A DNA stretch of 64,000 bases from Cloeon dipterum. Lineage: Eukaryota > Arthropoda > Insecta > Ephemeroptera > Baetidae. Positions 49,199 to 62,700 of this stretch are shown one piece after another. The notes below the pieces were generated by a model, which was not told the origin of the DNA, did no database searches, and saw only the letters and a program-made list of their open reading frames with translations. The stretch lies in assembly GCF_949628265.1 (NCBI RefSeq), contig NC_088790.1, positions 16,868,545-16,932,544 of the forward strand, given 5' to 3'. Both the position numbers and the translations under genes were made by a program. Each line of letters starts with the position of its first letter. Position 1 is the first letter of the stretch.

Positions 49199-49233
49199 CT
49201 ACCGGTTTCCAGCTGGTGCCTACCGGTTTCCAG
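49199..49233. promoter_or_regulatory. Paired CCGGTTT motifs upstream of the kinase gene
   Basis: CTACCGGTTTCCAG occurs twice, at 49199-49212 and 49220-49233, centre to centre 21 bp (two helical turns). The core ACCGGTTT matches the Grainyhead/CP2 type of site. It is about 220 bp upstream of the kinase ATG. Function is inferred from motif and spacing only. Confidence 0.35.
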
Positions 49234-50556
49234 TAAAAACGGTAAAAACTGTCCTGCTGTCTATGCTCTTTAAAAACTTTGCCACTGATCATACAAAGGA
49301 GGTTGAAGGTAATATTACAATTTTGAACGTCTGGTTAGTGAAAATTCTGACAGTGAGACAAATCCTTATTTTATCCAACGGCCTGGCGGTACACGGTTTT
49401 CAGTTAAAAATGTCACCGCTTGGCAGGGGAACCGTACCCCTCTCAGCTCTCGTCATGCAAGTTTTTTTTGCAACGTTGATTGGTCGTCGGCTCCAGCGGC
49501 AGCCCATTCACAAACCAAATAAGGGAGATGCGTGTATGTGATAAAATGCGTAAAGTGAGGAATGACGGAATGACGAATTGCCAAAAAAAAAGAAAAGAAA
49601 ATGGCAAGAATGTTTTGAGCTAAAAGATATTTTTCATGAAATTAATTTTGTTGAAAAGGTGGGAGAATTTGTTGAAAAATCATACAAACATGACTTTTTA
49701 TTTCAGGATAATTATGGGAATAAGTTTTTGTTTTAAATTATGAAAATTATAAAATATATGTTTGGCAGTTTCATGGCTTTGTGCGATTCTAAAAAAATCA
49801 ATTTACACAATTACTTTTTCAAAAGAATTTTTTGATATTTGACAAATTTTTTTACAAGAGCTTATTTATAAGCTTTTCTTGAAAAATGTAATATTTCCCA
49901 ATTTTTGAAGGACAGGCGTATCTGGTTTTAAAATGAGGGGTTTATTTTTAAATCACGGAATGAGAAAATGAATGAATAATTTTTATCTAAAAAGCAGCAT
50001 TAAAACTAAGCTTTGGCTCAATCTAAACAATTTTTGTGACGGCTGCTGATTTATGATCCCATGATGTAATTTTTTCAATTTTATTTAAGAAAGTAGTGTG
50101 TTATGCGCGGAACCGCGGAAGTAGGGACGATCGGTTTTCCTTTTTAAACCGATTATTAGATGAAACATAAAATTACCTTGAAAACTTTGCGAATTTTTCG
50201 TTAGTTACTAGACTTCAATCAGTTTCTTACTAGAGTTATGAGCTAAGCATGAGAAAATAAAATTCATTGAAGATATGCTCGGACTCTGCCGAATGCGAAC
50301 TCAGCAATCTAGTAAAACTGGCCATACCGGTTAAGCTCGATATAAGAGGAATCGGTTGTCAAAACGGCAGTCGAGCCCTTTCGACCACATGCGCACGGTG
50401 CGCGCCGACAAGGCCTCCTCCTGCAGCTGCACGATGGCCGAGATTGCCGAGAACTCAGGTGCCTGACGCCCATTCCTGCCCGGCAGTGATCCCGCGTGCG
50501 TCTTAACAACTCCCGACGCCTTGGAACGAACATGCGAAGCCGCTGGCTGTGAAAAT
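49234..50556. other. Divergent intergenic region between the kinase and cueball
   Basis: About 1.3 kb between divergent start codons at 48977 and 50557. It must hold promoters for one or both genes. GC content rises at 50370-50560, near the cueball start. No further gene is supported. Confidence 0.45.
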
Positions 50557-53500
50557 ATGGCTCCCGTAGCGGTGCTGCTGCTGCTGTTGGCCGCCCTGCA
50601 GCCCCTCTGGGCTCTTTCGTGGGGTGAGTTTCGCCGATAAAATTAGTTCAGAGCCGTCCTTAGTGACCTTTTCGGACAGTTTTTCGAAATTGTTGCTTAT
50701 TAGCCCGCAACCGTTCCACGCTGCACGGCGGGGGCATGGGGACTGTGCGGCCACTGTGGCCCATTTGGGCCATTGCCAGGTGCGGGTACCGCACGTAAGC
50801 CTGCTCCTTATCAGTGCAGGCAAACTATGCAACTAGATATACAGAGCGGATAATATTCATTCATATTCATACGCTCACTGTACTGATTGTGAGAGCATTT
50901 ACGCAAGTATTCTGCTCTTAAAAATTAGTGTCCGTGTATTTCCTGGTCGGACAAATACATATATCTTAATTAGAGAGCAGCACTGAAAGTCTAAAATATA
51001 TGTATAATAATTTTTAATTAATCGTAATTGATTATTAATTGCGTAATTCTTTCTCTTTTGATCATTCAAAAATAAGTACAACTTCTTTCAAAGTTGTGTG
51101 ACCGTATGAAAACCAAATTAAAGTTCCTGACCATACAAGAAACCTGTAAACTTTGTATCATACGAGGAAAATCTTTCAATCACTCGACATTTATTTTCGT
51201 TTTTTCCTCTTTTATTATTTTGCCCTCAACCCCCTTTGGGATTCGATTATCAGATTTTTAAATATTTTCTTAAAATATAACTACGCAACCATCATCAGGT
51301 ACTGATAAGGCAACAGTTTAATGCCCTTGAAATTCTGTTGATAAGTGAAGCTATTCATTTTTGCAAGTTGACTTAAACCTAAATTTTAACGATTAAAAAT
51401 GAGGAGTGGAGCTAAGACGTGATATGTACGCTTCTTTCAAGGTTTAAAGGGGACTTGAATTAATTTTGCAAATATTAGCTTCGCAATCTACTACAGAGGA
51501 AAGTAAACAGTGCGCAATTTCCCCTTCGTGAGTAGCAGTTTCATTGTTTGGATTTCTCTTTTGTGCTAAAAATGAAATGATCTCTTTAATAATCAAAATT
51601 ATGAACACGCCACTGATGTTATTATCTAACCATTTGTTAACTAAACATTTTCCTTGATAATTTATAGTCAGAAGTGATGTTGCGCGGGAAACAAATTCAT
51701 AAAAAATCACTACAATATTCGAGTGTTAGTCAAACTTTTAAATCTGGCTCCTAAAATCGATTGAGTTGCAAATTCGATTGAGCGGAGTGACTTGCAAATT
51801 AAGAAATTTGCATTTCAATATCAGGGCTATTTTCCATTCCATTTGACTGTTCCTTTTTTTGTTTTTGTGAAAGTGTAGAATTATTCATATAACCTTCTTT
51901 GTCGCTTGAAAGGTGAACTTGGAAACTCTTGAAGCGTTTTTTCCCCCCGAGATTTGGTAATATTCGTTCATTCAGGTGATTGGAAGTCGCGTAATCAAGT
52001 AATCTCACGTAACTCATGATGAAGGTGACCTACTTTTAATCATTCTTAAAGCTTTTAACGTCGGTTATTCCCTAAATATTAAAACCTACCTTTATAAATT
52101 AATTTTAATTATCCTTCTGGTATAGTTTTATCCGTAGCAATTATTTTATTTTTATTTTTTGTTTTTTAGTATTTGTAGATAATTGGAAAATTATGGTCTT
52201 TATTATCAAATGATTAAAGAAGCAGGAAACGGAAATTTTGTGTTTCATCTCAAAGATTAGAGTCGCTGCTGTCGGACCTTTTTATAATATTGACCAATCT
52301 CTATCAAGGTTTTTAATTGGATCAGAGGCATTATAGTTTTGGTGAATGCAATTTTCGTCTGCTGCATTCAAAGCATAAGGTCGAGTCAAGGCGAGCGTAG
52401 ACAATTGTGCGAGACATTGGCGGCAAATTGACCTGCGAAATGACCCAATAAGAATCGAAACTTCTTATCTGGAGGTCAATTAATGAGATTCATGGCCCGC
52501 CAAACAATCAGTAGCGCGGTTTCCGTTGTCTCGGCGTCTTTCCCGCGTCAATACAGACGGCTTTCAAGTCATGCGGTTGAAGTTCCCAGATAGATATCTC
52601 ACGAAAAAATTTAACCGTCAACTTTGAGTGTGAAAATAATATTTTTATTTTATATTTTGTGCCATGACTCGTTGAGCTTTTGCTCATTTTTTGTTGTTTA
52701 TATGGTCAAATAACAATTTATTGTTAACTCTGTGACGCATGAATGATATCAATTATGTTTAATTTTGTCAAATGCTCTAAGTAAGTAGCTCAAACAATTA
52801 AATTTCTGTTATTTTTAAGAATATTTTAATTTGTAAAAATTAAAATTTGAATTATCATGACATTCTAACATTAGAGTGAATGCCACTTAAAAGCGAACTC
52901 CGCGCGTATTCACATTTGAGTGTTAAAGGCACTGCACCGAATGTTTTTGTTTCCAGTGTTCAGTAAGCGTGAAAATGCTGAGCCAGCGGTGAATTGGACT
53001 GATCGCGATAAACTGAGCTCGGTTTCGCTAAGAAACATCAGCCAACAGCGTTTGCTCAGCCGAGAACACTAAAATTGCAGCTCAAAGATCAGCAGTTTCT
53101 CTCGTGAAAATGTAAATAAGAATGCGTGAGCTGTGTACCGTTAAAATGTACACTTCTTAAAGGAGAGATATGCTTTAACACGTTCAAAAATGTTTTGTCT
53201 TCTGTTCTAATTTTGGAATGAACTTTACTTGCAGATGTGGCTGTAGCGAGCGAGGGTCAACTGGACTTGCTCTTAAATAGTGGAAAAGCTGTGAGGAATG
53301 AAAGAACTGATAAACTTTCCATAGCAAGTGGGCTGGTCTACTTGCCAAAACAAGAGGTTTTCCTCCTGTCAAACTCCGACGAGGAAGTTGGCAGCTCTAT
53401 TTTCACTCTTAAAATAAGCGAAAGAACGAATACTTCACTAGTATCTCCGCTCATTGAAGCAAGTATGTTGGAAGAATTGCCCAATGCCCCAAATGACATT

Positions 53501-55945
53501 TTCTATTAATTTTTTCTTACAACGATTTTTCGCTTCAATTTTTCAAATTCCGATTTCATTATAAATAATGCAAGTGAACACAATTTCCGCGCTTTGTTAT
53601 TCTGCAAGCAAGCGTTTGCTTGGTATTGTGAACATCGCAATCAACTAAATTACGTCACAGATCAGACAGCGCAATATTTCCATTTCTTGGATCTGTGCAA
53701 ATCGTGATAATTAACACAAATGCCATTGTGCAGATATTATTGTATTTGCCCTGCCCTAGTTTCTTTCCTCCCACGGTGATTAACTGGGTAATTAATCAGC
53801 TTGTTTTCCGTTCAGACTCTGCAGAGAGAAGAATATTCAGTTTGGCCTACGACCCCCAGGATGATTTCCTCTATTGGGCAGACTGGAAACAAAAAGCTAT
53901 ACTTAAAGCCTTCCTCCCGCCAAATCTGCAAGGACCTCTCAAAACTCAAGTTGTGCACAAATTTGTGGAAGAAATTCCGACATCCGTGGCAATTGATCAT
54001 TGCCGAAGGTAAAATAATAAATATTTGCCCCATTAATCTTTTTTTGGAGTTTCTCATAATGTAGTGAATTAAAAAAAACTAAAGATTTTTCGTCTTTTAG
54101 AAAGCTCTACTGGAGTAACGTTAACTACGGTGACGCCACGATTGAGTCTTCAGATTTGGATGGTGGCAACCGAGTGGTGCTGTTGAAAAAAGGCTTGAGG
54201 CTGCCGAATGGAATCGCTTTGAACTTGCGGGGGGATGGCCGCCTTTTCTGGGTTGACAATTTGGAGGGCATCTTCTACTCTGTAAACTCAGCACGTTTGG
54301 ATGGTAGCGAACATAAGGTGCTGTACCATGGGAGGCACCAAGAGCCGAACTCGCTTGTCTTCAACCCAGAAGATGCCCTCGTGTGGAATGACAGAATTCA
54401 CGATGTGGTCTGGCGAATGGACCTGAAGTGGGTAGTGTTTGCTCATTTCGAGACATTTTAAATTAAAAAAATTTTTCTTGGATTTTAGAACTCCTGGCTC
54501 TGAGCCTTACAGATTTTTTGGGGTTGACGACCTTTCCCCACTGAGTGTTGCTGTAAAAACCAATACCTCTTACTTTGCAGATGTGTGCAAAGTAGAACCA
54601 GTTGTAACCACCACCACAGTTCCTAGTACACCAAAAAGGTTAGAAGCATGTTAAGTTTCTTTTGGCATTTCGCTAACTGGTTTAATTCAGTATTCTAGAA
54701 CTTTTGAAAAATATCGCCTCTTGCTATAATCATGCCTTCACGTAACTTTCAATTATCATGGAATTTTCGGTTCTTTTTGTGCGTCATGCTGATACAGTAT
54801 CTAAAATTGATGCTTCTTTCCAGTTCCCCGATTCCTGCCGCCTTTCTTTGTCTAAGGGGCGGTGAAGAAAACACTGCAAGCAGAAGTTGCAAATGCCTGC
54901 CCGGCTTTTCCGGCGCCCATTGTGAAGTGGACTTGTGTCACAATTATTGCCTCAGAGGAGGCGTTTGCGTTATCTCTCCTCAAGGTGCTGCCTCCTGCCA
55001 CTGTCCTCCTAGTAGGTCAGGAGAGAGGTATGCCTGTTTCCACTCAAGTGCTCCTGAAAAGTTTGCTCTAACCCAGTTTTCCTTGTCATTTAAGGTGCGA
55101 AATTGACCTTTGCCAAGGACTGTGCTTAAACGGTGGCTTTTGCCACCTTAACCTGTCCACGAATCACACAGTTTGTCACTGCGTGGACGGATTCGAGGGG
55201 GAGAGGTGCGAGAGGCGCCAGGATATTTGCACCGCGCACTGCAACATTCCAAAATGCAGCAGGTTTGTTTTCCACAATTTTCCGCCAGTGAACATAAAAA
55301 TTTGTCCCACAGTAGGATTTATATGTTCCATGCAAACAATTAAATCAAAATCGATATTTTTTGTTTTCTATCTGTTCAGGCAGATACATTATTCTGGAAA
55401 TTCATTAAAACAGAAATAGGCTTAAAAAGTATGATTTTTGCAGAGCTAAAATGTTACTCCCATTTCAGCTGTGAGTATTCTACTAAAGTGGTCCATCCAC
55501 CACACCAGAATCCACAGGACGCGTCCCCCTGGAGTCCTTTGGTCCTGGCCCTCGCTGGAGTGTGTACTGTGCTCATTGTCAGCACCATTTTTCTCGTGAT
55601 CCAAGTGCTTAAATTGAGGAGACGGCCGCGTCTCAAAAGAAGAGTGATTGTGAGCCGGAAGGAGGTGGCTGTCCCGTCGTTTCAGCAGCCGCAAAATGGC
55701 TCGGCAGGTGACACCTGCGAGATTACTATAGAGAACTGCTGCAACATGAACATTTGCGAAACGGTGAGCTTGCATGCACGCTAGAAGGAAATCACTGAAC
55801 AGCTATTTCCTATTTTCAGCCGTGTTTTGAGCCACCGAATCGGTTAGGTCATAAAGTGAAAGAAGACAAAAAAACTCTGTTGGCCAATATGGAGGACTCG
55901 GAAGCTGACGATCAAGAGACTTCAAAAGAATCCTCGTACTCATAG
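50557..55945 (+). CDS. cue: Cueball, LDLR-type beta-propeller/EGF single-pass membrane protein
   Basis: Nine exons join in frame to 585 aa: 50557-50623, 53235-53462, 53816-54008, 54101-54427, 54489-54638, 54824-55027, 55095-55262, 55469-55763, 55820-55945. A signal peptide (VAVLLLLLAALQPLWA) is encoded by exon 1. The ectodomain has YWTD-like beta-propeller blades (LAYDPQDDFLYWADWKQ, RKLYWSNVN, LFWVDNLEGIFYS, ALVWNDRI) followed by EGF-like modules (CKCLPGFSGAHCEVDLC, CHCVDGFEGERC). A membrane segment spans about residues 470-492. The cytoplasmic tail has CEITIENCCNMNICETPCF and KEDKK.LLANMED, which match fly Cueball closely. Family knowledge: Cueball acts in the germ line, where it is needed for gametogenesis, and in neuromuscular function. 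The first intron is 2.6 kb. Length is near the fly protein. Confidence 0.94.
50624..53234. other. First intron of cueball, no gene seen
   Basis: 2.6 kb of AT-rich sequence without supported exons or repeats. Short minus-strand frames (51444-51710, 51799-52017) lack splice or domain support. Confidence 0.5.
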
Positions 55946-56057
55946 TTGAAACAGAGAAACTTTATTTTTTAGTAAAGAAATACTTAATTTAGTCAATCCA
56001 TTGATCGGATTATTGAAAAAGCCAGACACTCTTAAAAGCTGATTTTCAGTTTCGCTC

Positions 56058-56063
56058 AATAAA
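56058..56063 (+). promoter_or_regulatory. Poly(A) signal of cueball
   Basis: AATAAA in the context CTCAATAAAAGTG, 113 nt after the TAG stop. The convergent KDM4 gene ends at 56703, about 640 bp further on. Confidence 0.6.
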
Positions 56064-56702
56064 AGTGTTAGTTTTCCTGAAAAAAACGTGAGTTTTTCTA
56101 CTTGTTCATCGCTGTTGTGACATATTAAAAATACTTCTGCTAGGAAAGCGTAATTTCATACTGTTTAATTTAACCAATAGATACTGTTGAATAGGCAATT
56201 AACATTATAGCTGGCAAGCATTGATTCGGCGAAAACTCCTTAACACGCAATTGCCCAGTAGTTGGTACTTAGTGAGAAGAGATAATAAGATTGGTAGTGT
56301 TGAACTCTCGTGAATTTTTATTTATTCCTAAATTAATTACAAGAGCGAAAGAAATTGAGGTAACCTCTCACAAGAATAGCAAACTTTCGTCATTCATTTT
56401 TGTTACTCAAATATAGCATCTAAACGCTGGTGTTGCCTACATTTTACAAGGGACGCGCAAGTTCCTCATTCGCACAATGGAGATCAAGTGTTAAATGATT
56501 CAAACTGAATAAAATTTCTTGAAGTTTCAATATGGCTTGGCAGCGATTGCCGTAGGGTCAAATTTCGACAAACCCAACTCAACGTAAATAAATTTGCATT
56601 AAAAACCTTATCCGTAACAATTCATATAGAGGCTTCATTTTTTTACTTTGCAAGTATTGCTGGAGCGATTACTGGACAAAATTTCTTTAGAGCTTGTATC
56701 AG

Positions 56703-59700
56703 CTAAGAGGAAGAGGAACAGACAGCTTCATCTGAAGGAACCTCTTGCTGCAAACAATTGTTCTCAGACATTGTCTCAAGCAAATCTGCTTGACAAACCT
56801 TGACGTGTTCTTCTTTGAGTAGGGGCTCGGTTTTGCCAAACTCAATCAGGTCACTGTCTCTCACGCCAGTTATCAGCAAAGCGTCTGTGCGCACCTAAGA
56901 TTTTAAAATTGGTCTGTGTTTTTTCTGGATAATCATGTTCTCCAACTTACAGTGTAAACAGGTGCCAAAGAAGAGCCTTCATAATCACCCTGATATGTTA
57001 TACCTTGGGAAGTGAGTACCTCCACCTTCAGGCTGCTCCTCATTTGCTTTTCCCTGCAGTAAGCTCCGTACTGAGAAATGAACAAGAGGTCATAATCAGT
57101 TTTTCAGCACATTGATATCGTTTCTCACCGAAACATTCTGGGGTTCAGTCTCATTGGAGAAAGACCCATCTGCGTACGCAACCCAGGCGAAGATCTTCTC
57201 GTCGACGCACTCAACAGTGCCAGAGTAGTATCTTCCATTTGAGTGCCGAGCCCAAACCTGTGAAACACCAACAAAACATTAATTTTCATTTTCAACATTT
57301 TACACCAAAGTCAGGGAAGGTTCACTTGTTAAATTAATCTTAACGTAATTTCAGATTTAATTGTGCGAATGGCGCATAAAATATATTTATAATGGTAGAT
57401 ATAATCCGCAGCCACATACAAACTTAAAATAACTTAAGGTGAATTACATATCTTGGAAAAGAGGTCATAATGAAAAACTAATTATAAAAATGGTTAAATA
57501 TGTAGATAAATATTTACGTGGATACGGAGTAAAAATAGCAATAAACAAATTATTGTAACTCGTTGAAAATAAACCTATTTGAAAAATTATCAAAATAGGT
57601 ATTTTCATCAAATGTTTTGACATCAAATGCAACAGATAGATGCATTACCTTGTCTCCGATATTGGGCCTCTTGAGCACATTGTTGGCAACTTTAGGTGGG
57701 CAAGGCGTGTGGTCAGCACAGGAGGCGAGCACGTGAACCGCTTGCGGGCCCCTGCTGACAGAGAATCTGGCGCCGCACACAACGCCGCACGTAGGATGGA
57801 ACGCCACCTTGCACAGGGGGTGGCAGCACTCCACGCACAAACCGCGTCCGGTTCCCTTACAGTACGAGCAGCGCTAAAAACCCATTGGTTAGGAGAATGC
57901 GTTTTATTTTGTTATGTCAGGCTTACCAGCTTCAGTCTATCCATGTCCAAGTTGTGCACGTTGATTGGCTCTTTCCGCTCCTCGTCCATGAAGTTGACTT
58001 CATAAATAGCAAGTGAGCAGAGAATGTGAGCCCAGCGACGATCGCTTGTCCTCTTCAGTGGACCCCACGGAATAGGACACAGACAGCAAGCCTAAATGAG
58101 TTGAAAAAGAGTTGGCTCAAAGACTAGTCGAAAGAGAGAAAATAATTATTTATTTTACCTTGAGGGGTTGTGGAATCTATTGATTTTACAAGAAATTAAT
58201 TCTTCAAGTAAATAGGTAGACGACAAAATTATGTAACTTAGTGTAATAAATAATGTAAATCATTGGTGATCTTTAATGAGCATGAAATCATACAACTCAG
58301 CTCAACTAATGAAATGCTTATCAATGGGTGCATAAATTCAATGAGGCAAAAAATTAATTTGAATTGAGCTAGACTGCATTTTTTTTAAATTTTGCAAATC
58401 AATTGCTGTGGTAGTTAGAGCCGAATTTTTCTCACCCCAATAAATACTAGAATGTTTAAAGTAGCAAACTATTTAACTCACCGCTTCGCTCATGTTAACC
58501 CTGCATTTGTCGCACTTCCAAGGTTCGCCAGGTCTGACCGGGCGCATTTCCCCATAGCAAAAAGCATGAACGCAGATTTTGCAGTCCTCACAGGTTAGCA
58601 GGAGCGATTTTTCAATGGGCGTGCCGTAGTCAAAGTTTGGCGGCGTGCAATTCTCCTGAAAAAAATTTCATTAAGATTTGTTTATGTCAGAGGTTGTGTG
58701 TGCGTTACCTTCAATTTCCTCGTGAACACATAAGATGGACACCACACTTCACTTAGGTAGGTCACGTTTCTGTTGTATGTGTACTCTTTCCAGTCATCAG
58801 GCATAGGCTCGTGCATTTTGCTCTGGAATTTTGCAAGTGAATAAAACTCAATGCTGTTTTCGGAATGCTCTTTACCTTTCTGGTGCAAAGAGCTGTGCAG
58901 AGGGCACAATGGGGCTCATCTTGACTCCAGTATGAGTTGTACAGTCTCTCTAACTCTCTGTTTTCGCTTCCAATCAAGCCATGTAATACTTCTACGCCTG
59001 GAAACAAAAGAGTAGAATTATTTGTTGGTAACAAATAAATTTGCTTTGACAAGCATGTATATTATTAATCAAGAATAGTCATTTCACGTTAAAAACCAGT
59101 ATAGACTGTATTCATTACCTATATTCTTTGGAGGAGTGCAGTCTTCAGGCTTGACTGGTGACATTTGTACTGTGCTGTCTGGACTGACTGGTTTGTCAGG
59201 TCCCGCGTTGAGGGCCGGCGAAAACGCCCACGTTGGTTGAGAAGGGCTAGTGTTCGCCTCAGAAGCACGCCCAGGGGACAGCGACAGGGGGTGCATGGGC
59301 ATGCGGACCAGGTCCTGGCCTAGGATGCGGCTAATAGCTTCGTTGCAGTAGTATGTGGTCGAAGCTGCACGACTCGGACTGGTCAGGCTTGGGAATACTG
59401 TCGCGCTCAGCATTGGCTTCCGGCCGGCACTGTGCACAGGGAAGGTGACCGATCTTTTCGGGTACCTACAATAAATTAGGTCAACAGGATTAGTTGAAGT
59501 TTATTATAGTGTTCAAGGAACAAAATAGTTTCATTCTATATTGGTTTTAAGGGTTCACTGACCGAGTTTAGGGTTATAAGCCTTTTCTTTTGTGGTGAAT
59601 TCTGTTGGAGTTGCAGGACAGGGGACGTAATACAAAAGAGTTGTATAAACGCGAATTACCGATCAAAAAACGGGCCGCAGGGAAACCTCTCACCCACCCA

Positions 59701-62700
59701 CTTAAATATATAATTAAATTTTTAAGCATATATAGGGTTAGGGTGAGATTTGGTCACTCTCGACTCTGCAAATCATTAGCATTTTTTTTGCTCTTTTTAT
59801 CCCTGTCCGAGGACCGGGAAGGGCGCGCACTGCACAAACATGAATGCTGAAACCCGGGTCCCAATAACGCCGCGGACGGATAACATGTGCGCACAGGGAC
59901 CCAGCCCACTGAAGGGCCACTTGCCTCCGCACTGAGGTCTTTTTGAAACGCTTGACATTCGTCCCGCGATGCCCATTCACGCATGCTATGCAGCTGGCAG
60001 CCACGCGGTCTACTGACTGCACTCAATGTTGCTCAGCTTCGGTGATCTAACGAGAACCATGCAGTGTGTCCAACATGATACACCCTGGCTGATATTCCAA
60101 TACATTTTTCGCCGGCAAGACTAATATAATGAAATTATTTCTATGGTTCTAATGGGGTACATTATGATCATGAGACGTCAGCTTAGTCTCGGAATAAAAT
60201 AACCACTATATTTTCTTTTTTTAATAGACACAATTCTAAGGTGAGAAAATGACAAAACACCCAAATATCAGTAAAATGGGTTATTGTGGCTTCAGATGGT
60301 TGCTGCTCCTCCTGATTGTTCTTCCTGATGGCATGATTCTTGAATAGGAACTAATAAGATCGTGTTTGCTATCTATACCTTATCTTAATTTGTCCCTGTC
60401 GGTAAGCTGATATTTATCAACTAACAACTCTATTTCACCTTTCTTTCTTTCCTTTAAAAGAGAAATAATAAAAAATATATTAGTTTTATGAAACAATGAT
60501 AAGAGGCTAAATCTAGATTGGTGTAATTGCTTCATGATAACAATGGAAGGAAATTGTATATGTTTAGGCTTTTAAAAAAATATGAAACAGAAAAGTTGGG
60601 GGGGGGGAATAATAATTCAATGACACAAGACTGACATCTTGACATTCTAAGAAGTCTGCCTAACATCAATAAAATCTAGAGGCTGCGCGGAGTAAAAATA
60701 GTTTTTCTTGGAGCTATATGCTGTCAGCCTATAATAAACTTAGTTTTGAACTAAATGATGCTGAGAAGGTTGCGACTATGATATATAAAATATTGCATGT
60801 AAATACCCCTGATCGCAAGTCCATGTAATCTTACCAAACAATGTGCACAATATTATGGTCAAAACCACCAATGTTATAGAATTATATCGGATGAGATACA
60901 GAAAGGCTATTGTCATCACTTACCACTCTCAAGAGGTAGTTGTTAATAATTGACTAACCTGCACTTAAGTTTCTTCTGACTTTTCTTTGCACTCGGAGGA
61001 AGCCACTCATCTTCATCGTTGCCTCTAGCTCGTTTTACTCCTGGAAGTTCATTCCTCAAGCCATGCCCATCATCTAGAATTGTAGCCTTGCGAGGGTCTG
61101 CAAGAATAATGGGAAAAATCAACTTAAAGTTAGAGGCTATAAACAGATTGCTTCAATTGTTTTCCTTGTTTAAAAAGTAAATTTAAACCAGGTTTAAACC
61201 ACCCTATTTTAGCCGGCTTTATTCTGGCTTTTTTGAATTTTTTTTCACAGCTTGTCAAAAATCCACAAGTTAGTTTAAAAATAGTTTTTTGTTGCATCCA
61301 AAAAAAGCCAAAAAAGGCGGATAAAATCCGGATAAAACCACCACGTTTTAGAAAAAGCCGGTTTTTTCGGAACACTGATATTAGTGCTTGACTTCCAGTG
61401 CAATCCTTCATTTTTTACCTCAGAGGCATCTCTGATGCTGAGAATAAAAAATAATGAAGATATCACTGCATTTCTATTGCTTGAGCATCAACCTGCTTAG
61501 TAACACTTACCCATTTCACCACCCCTGATGTAAACTTCCTCAAGAAAGTCCAAGTCTTGCTCATCAGGTAATTCTTCTTCATCCTCCTCATCACACAAGT
61601 CATCTTCTTGAGCTGGTGACGCGGCCTGCTTGTGGACAGGATGGCGCTTGGACGTTTTCTTAAGTATTTCACCGTTCCTCTCAGTCCTGCAATAGAATAA
61701 TTAGAAACTGCTAGCTTAAGAATAAAAAGGATTACTTCTTGACAAAGCCGTCGGGCGGGTTGGCAGGTGCTTTCAGGCCTGGGGCCTCAGGGTGCTCCCC
61801 GATATCCTTGCCCTCAAGCCAACTTTCATATCTATCGCTTTGCAGTCGACGAACAAAGACCTCCATAGATATCTTGACAGAGTCCTTGTTGCAAGTGCAG
61901 TGTAAACAGCGCTTGCCATACTCGACCCAGCGCTCCGACGCAAAGTTTGTCGACTCTGCACAGTTAAATCCCTGGTTGAATCCAGCGTGATAACTGTATG
62001 GGAAAGTAATCATAATTTCCCCTGTTTCTTGAGTAATCTGAAATTTGGAAATTGACGGTCTTGAGGCTCGACACCAAATTAAGAGACACATACCGAGCTG
62101 TATGGAATACTGTTGGACCTCAGGATGTTGGGCGACAAGAGCGACGTCTTATGCCTCAAGAATGCTTTGCAGTTCTTGAAGTGATCCGGAAATAGGCCAG
62201 CAGCGACACGCTCAAACCGGCGTCCATGCGACGGAGGTATGGCATACCAAGTCTTTGGGGCACCAAAATGCAGATAATTTATACTATACAGGTCCATATC
62301 TTCTGTGTGCCAAGCGAATGTGGTCTTCCACATTCCGAAGTAAAGATATGCTGTATTGACACCCTCAATGTTGATTTTGTAGTCGTCGCCAACATAGTCC
62401 AGGATTGAGCCAAGTTTGTTAATGTTCCAATTCTGCAGAATTAACAAAGATGGAAAACTTCATGGATAATTTGGCAGATTATTACCTCAAGGTTTTGGTC
62501 CATCAACGAGCCGCTGACATCAGCGCCGTAGATTTGCTCACCGTAATTGAGATTTTTCCAATAGGCTCTTTCAACCTCTGCATTATCTCCCAGGGGCGGG
62601 CGGTACCTACCAAAATTTGAGAGATTAAAGTTTGAAACATGAAACAATAAGCTGTTTCATAGAAAGCCAGCCAGATGCCAGATAAGATATTATTTCAGAG

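Noticed and set aside
48934..49541. Overlapping frames on both strands around 49 kb
   Set aside because: Only the short first kinase exon (48938-48977) has a donor and matching phase; the rest is GC-rich upstream DNA.
53695..53815. Coding extension upstream of the cueball exon at 53816
   Set aside because: The open frame continues upstream, but TTTTCCGTTCAG is a clear acceptor and phase 1 matches the previous exon ending at 53462.
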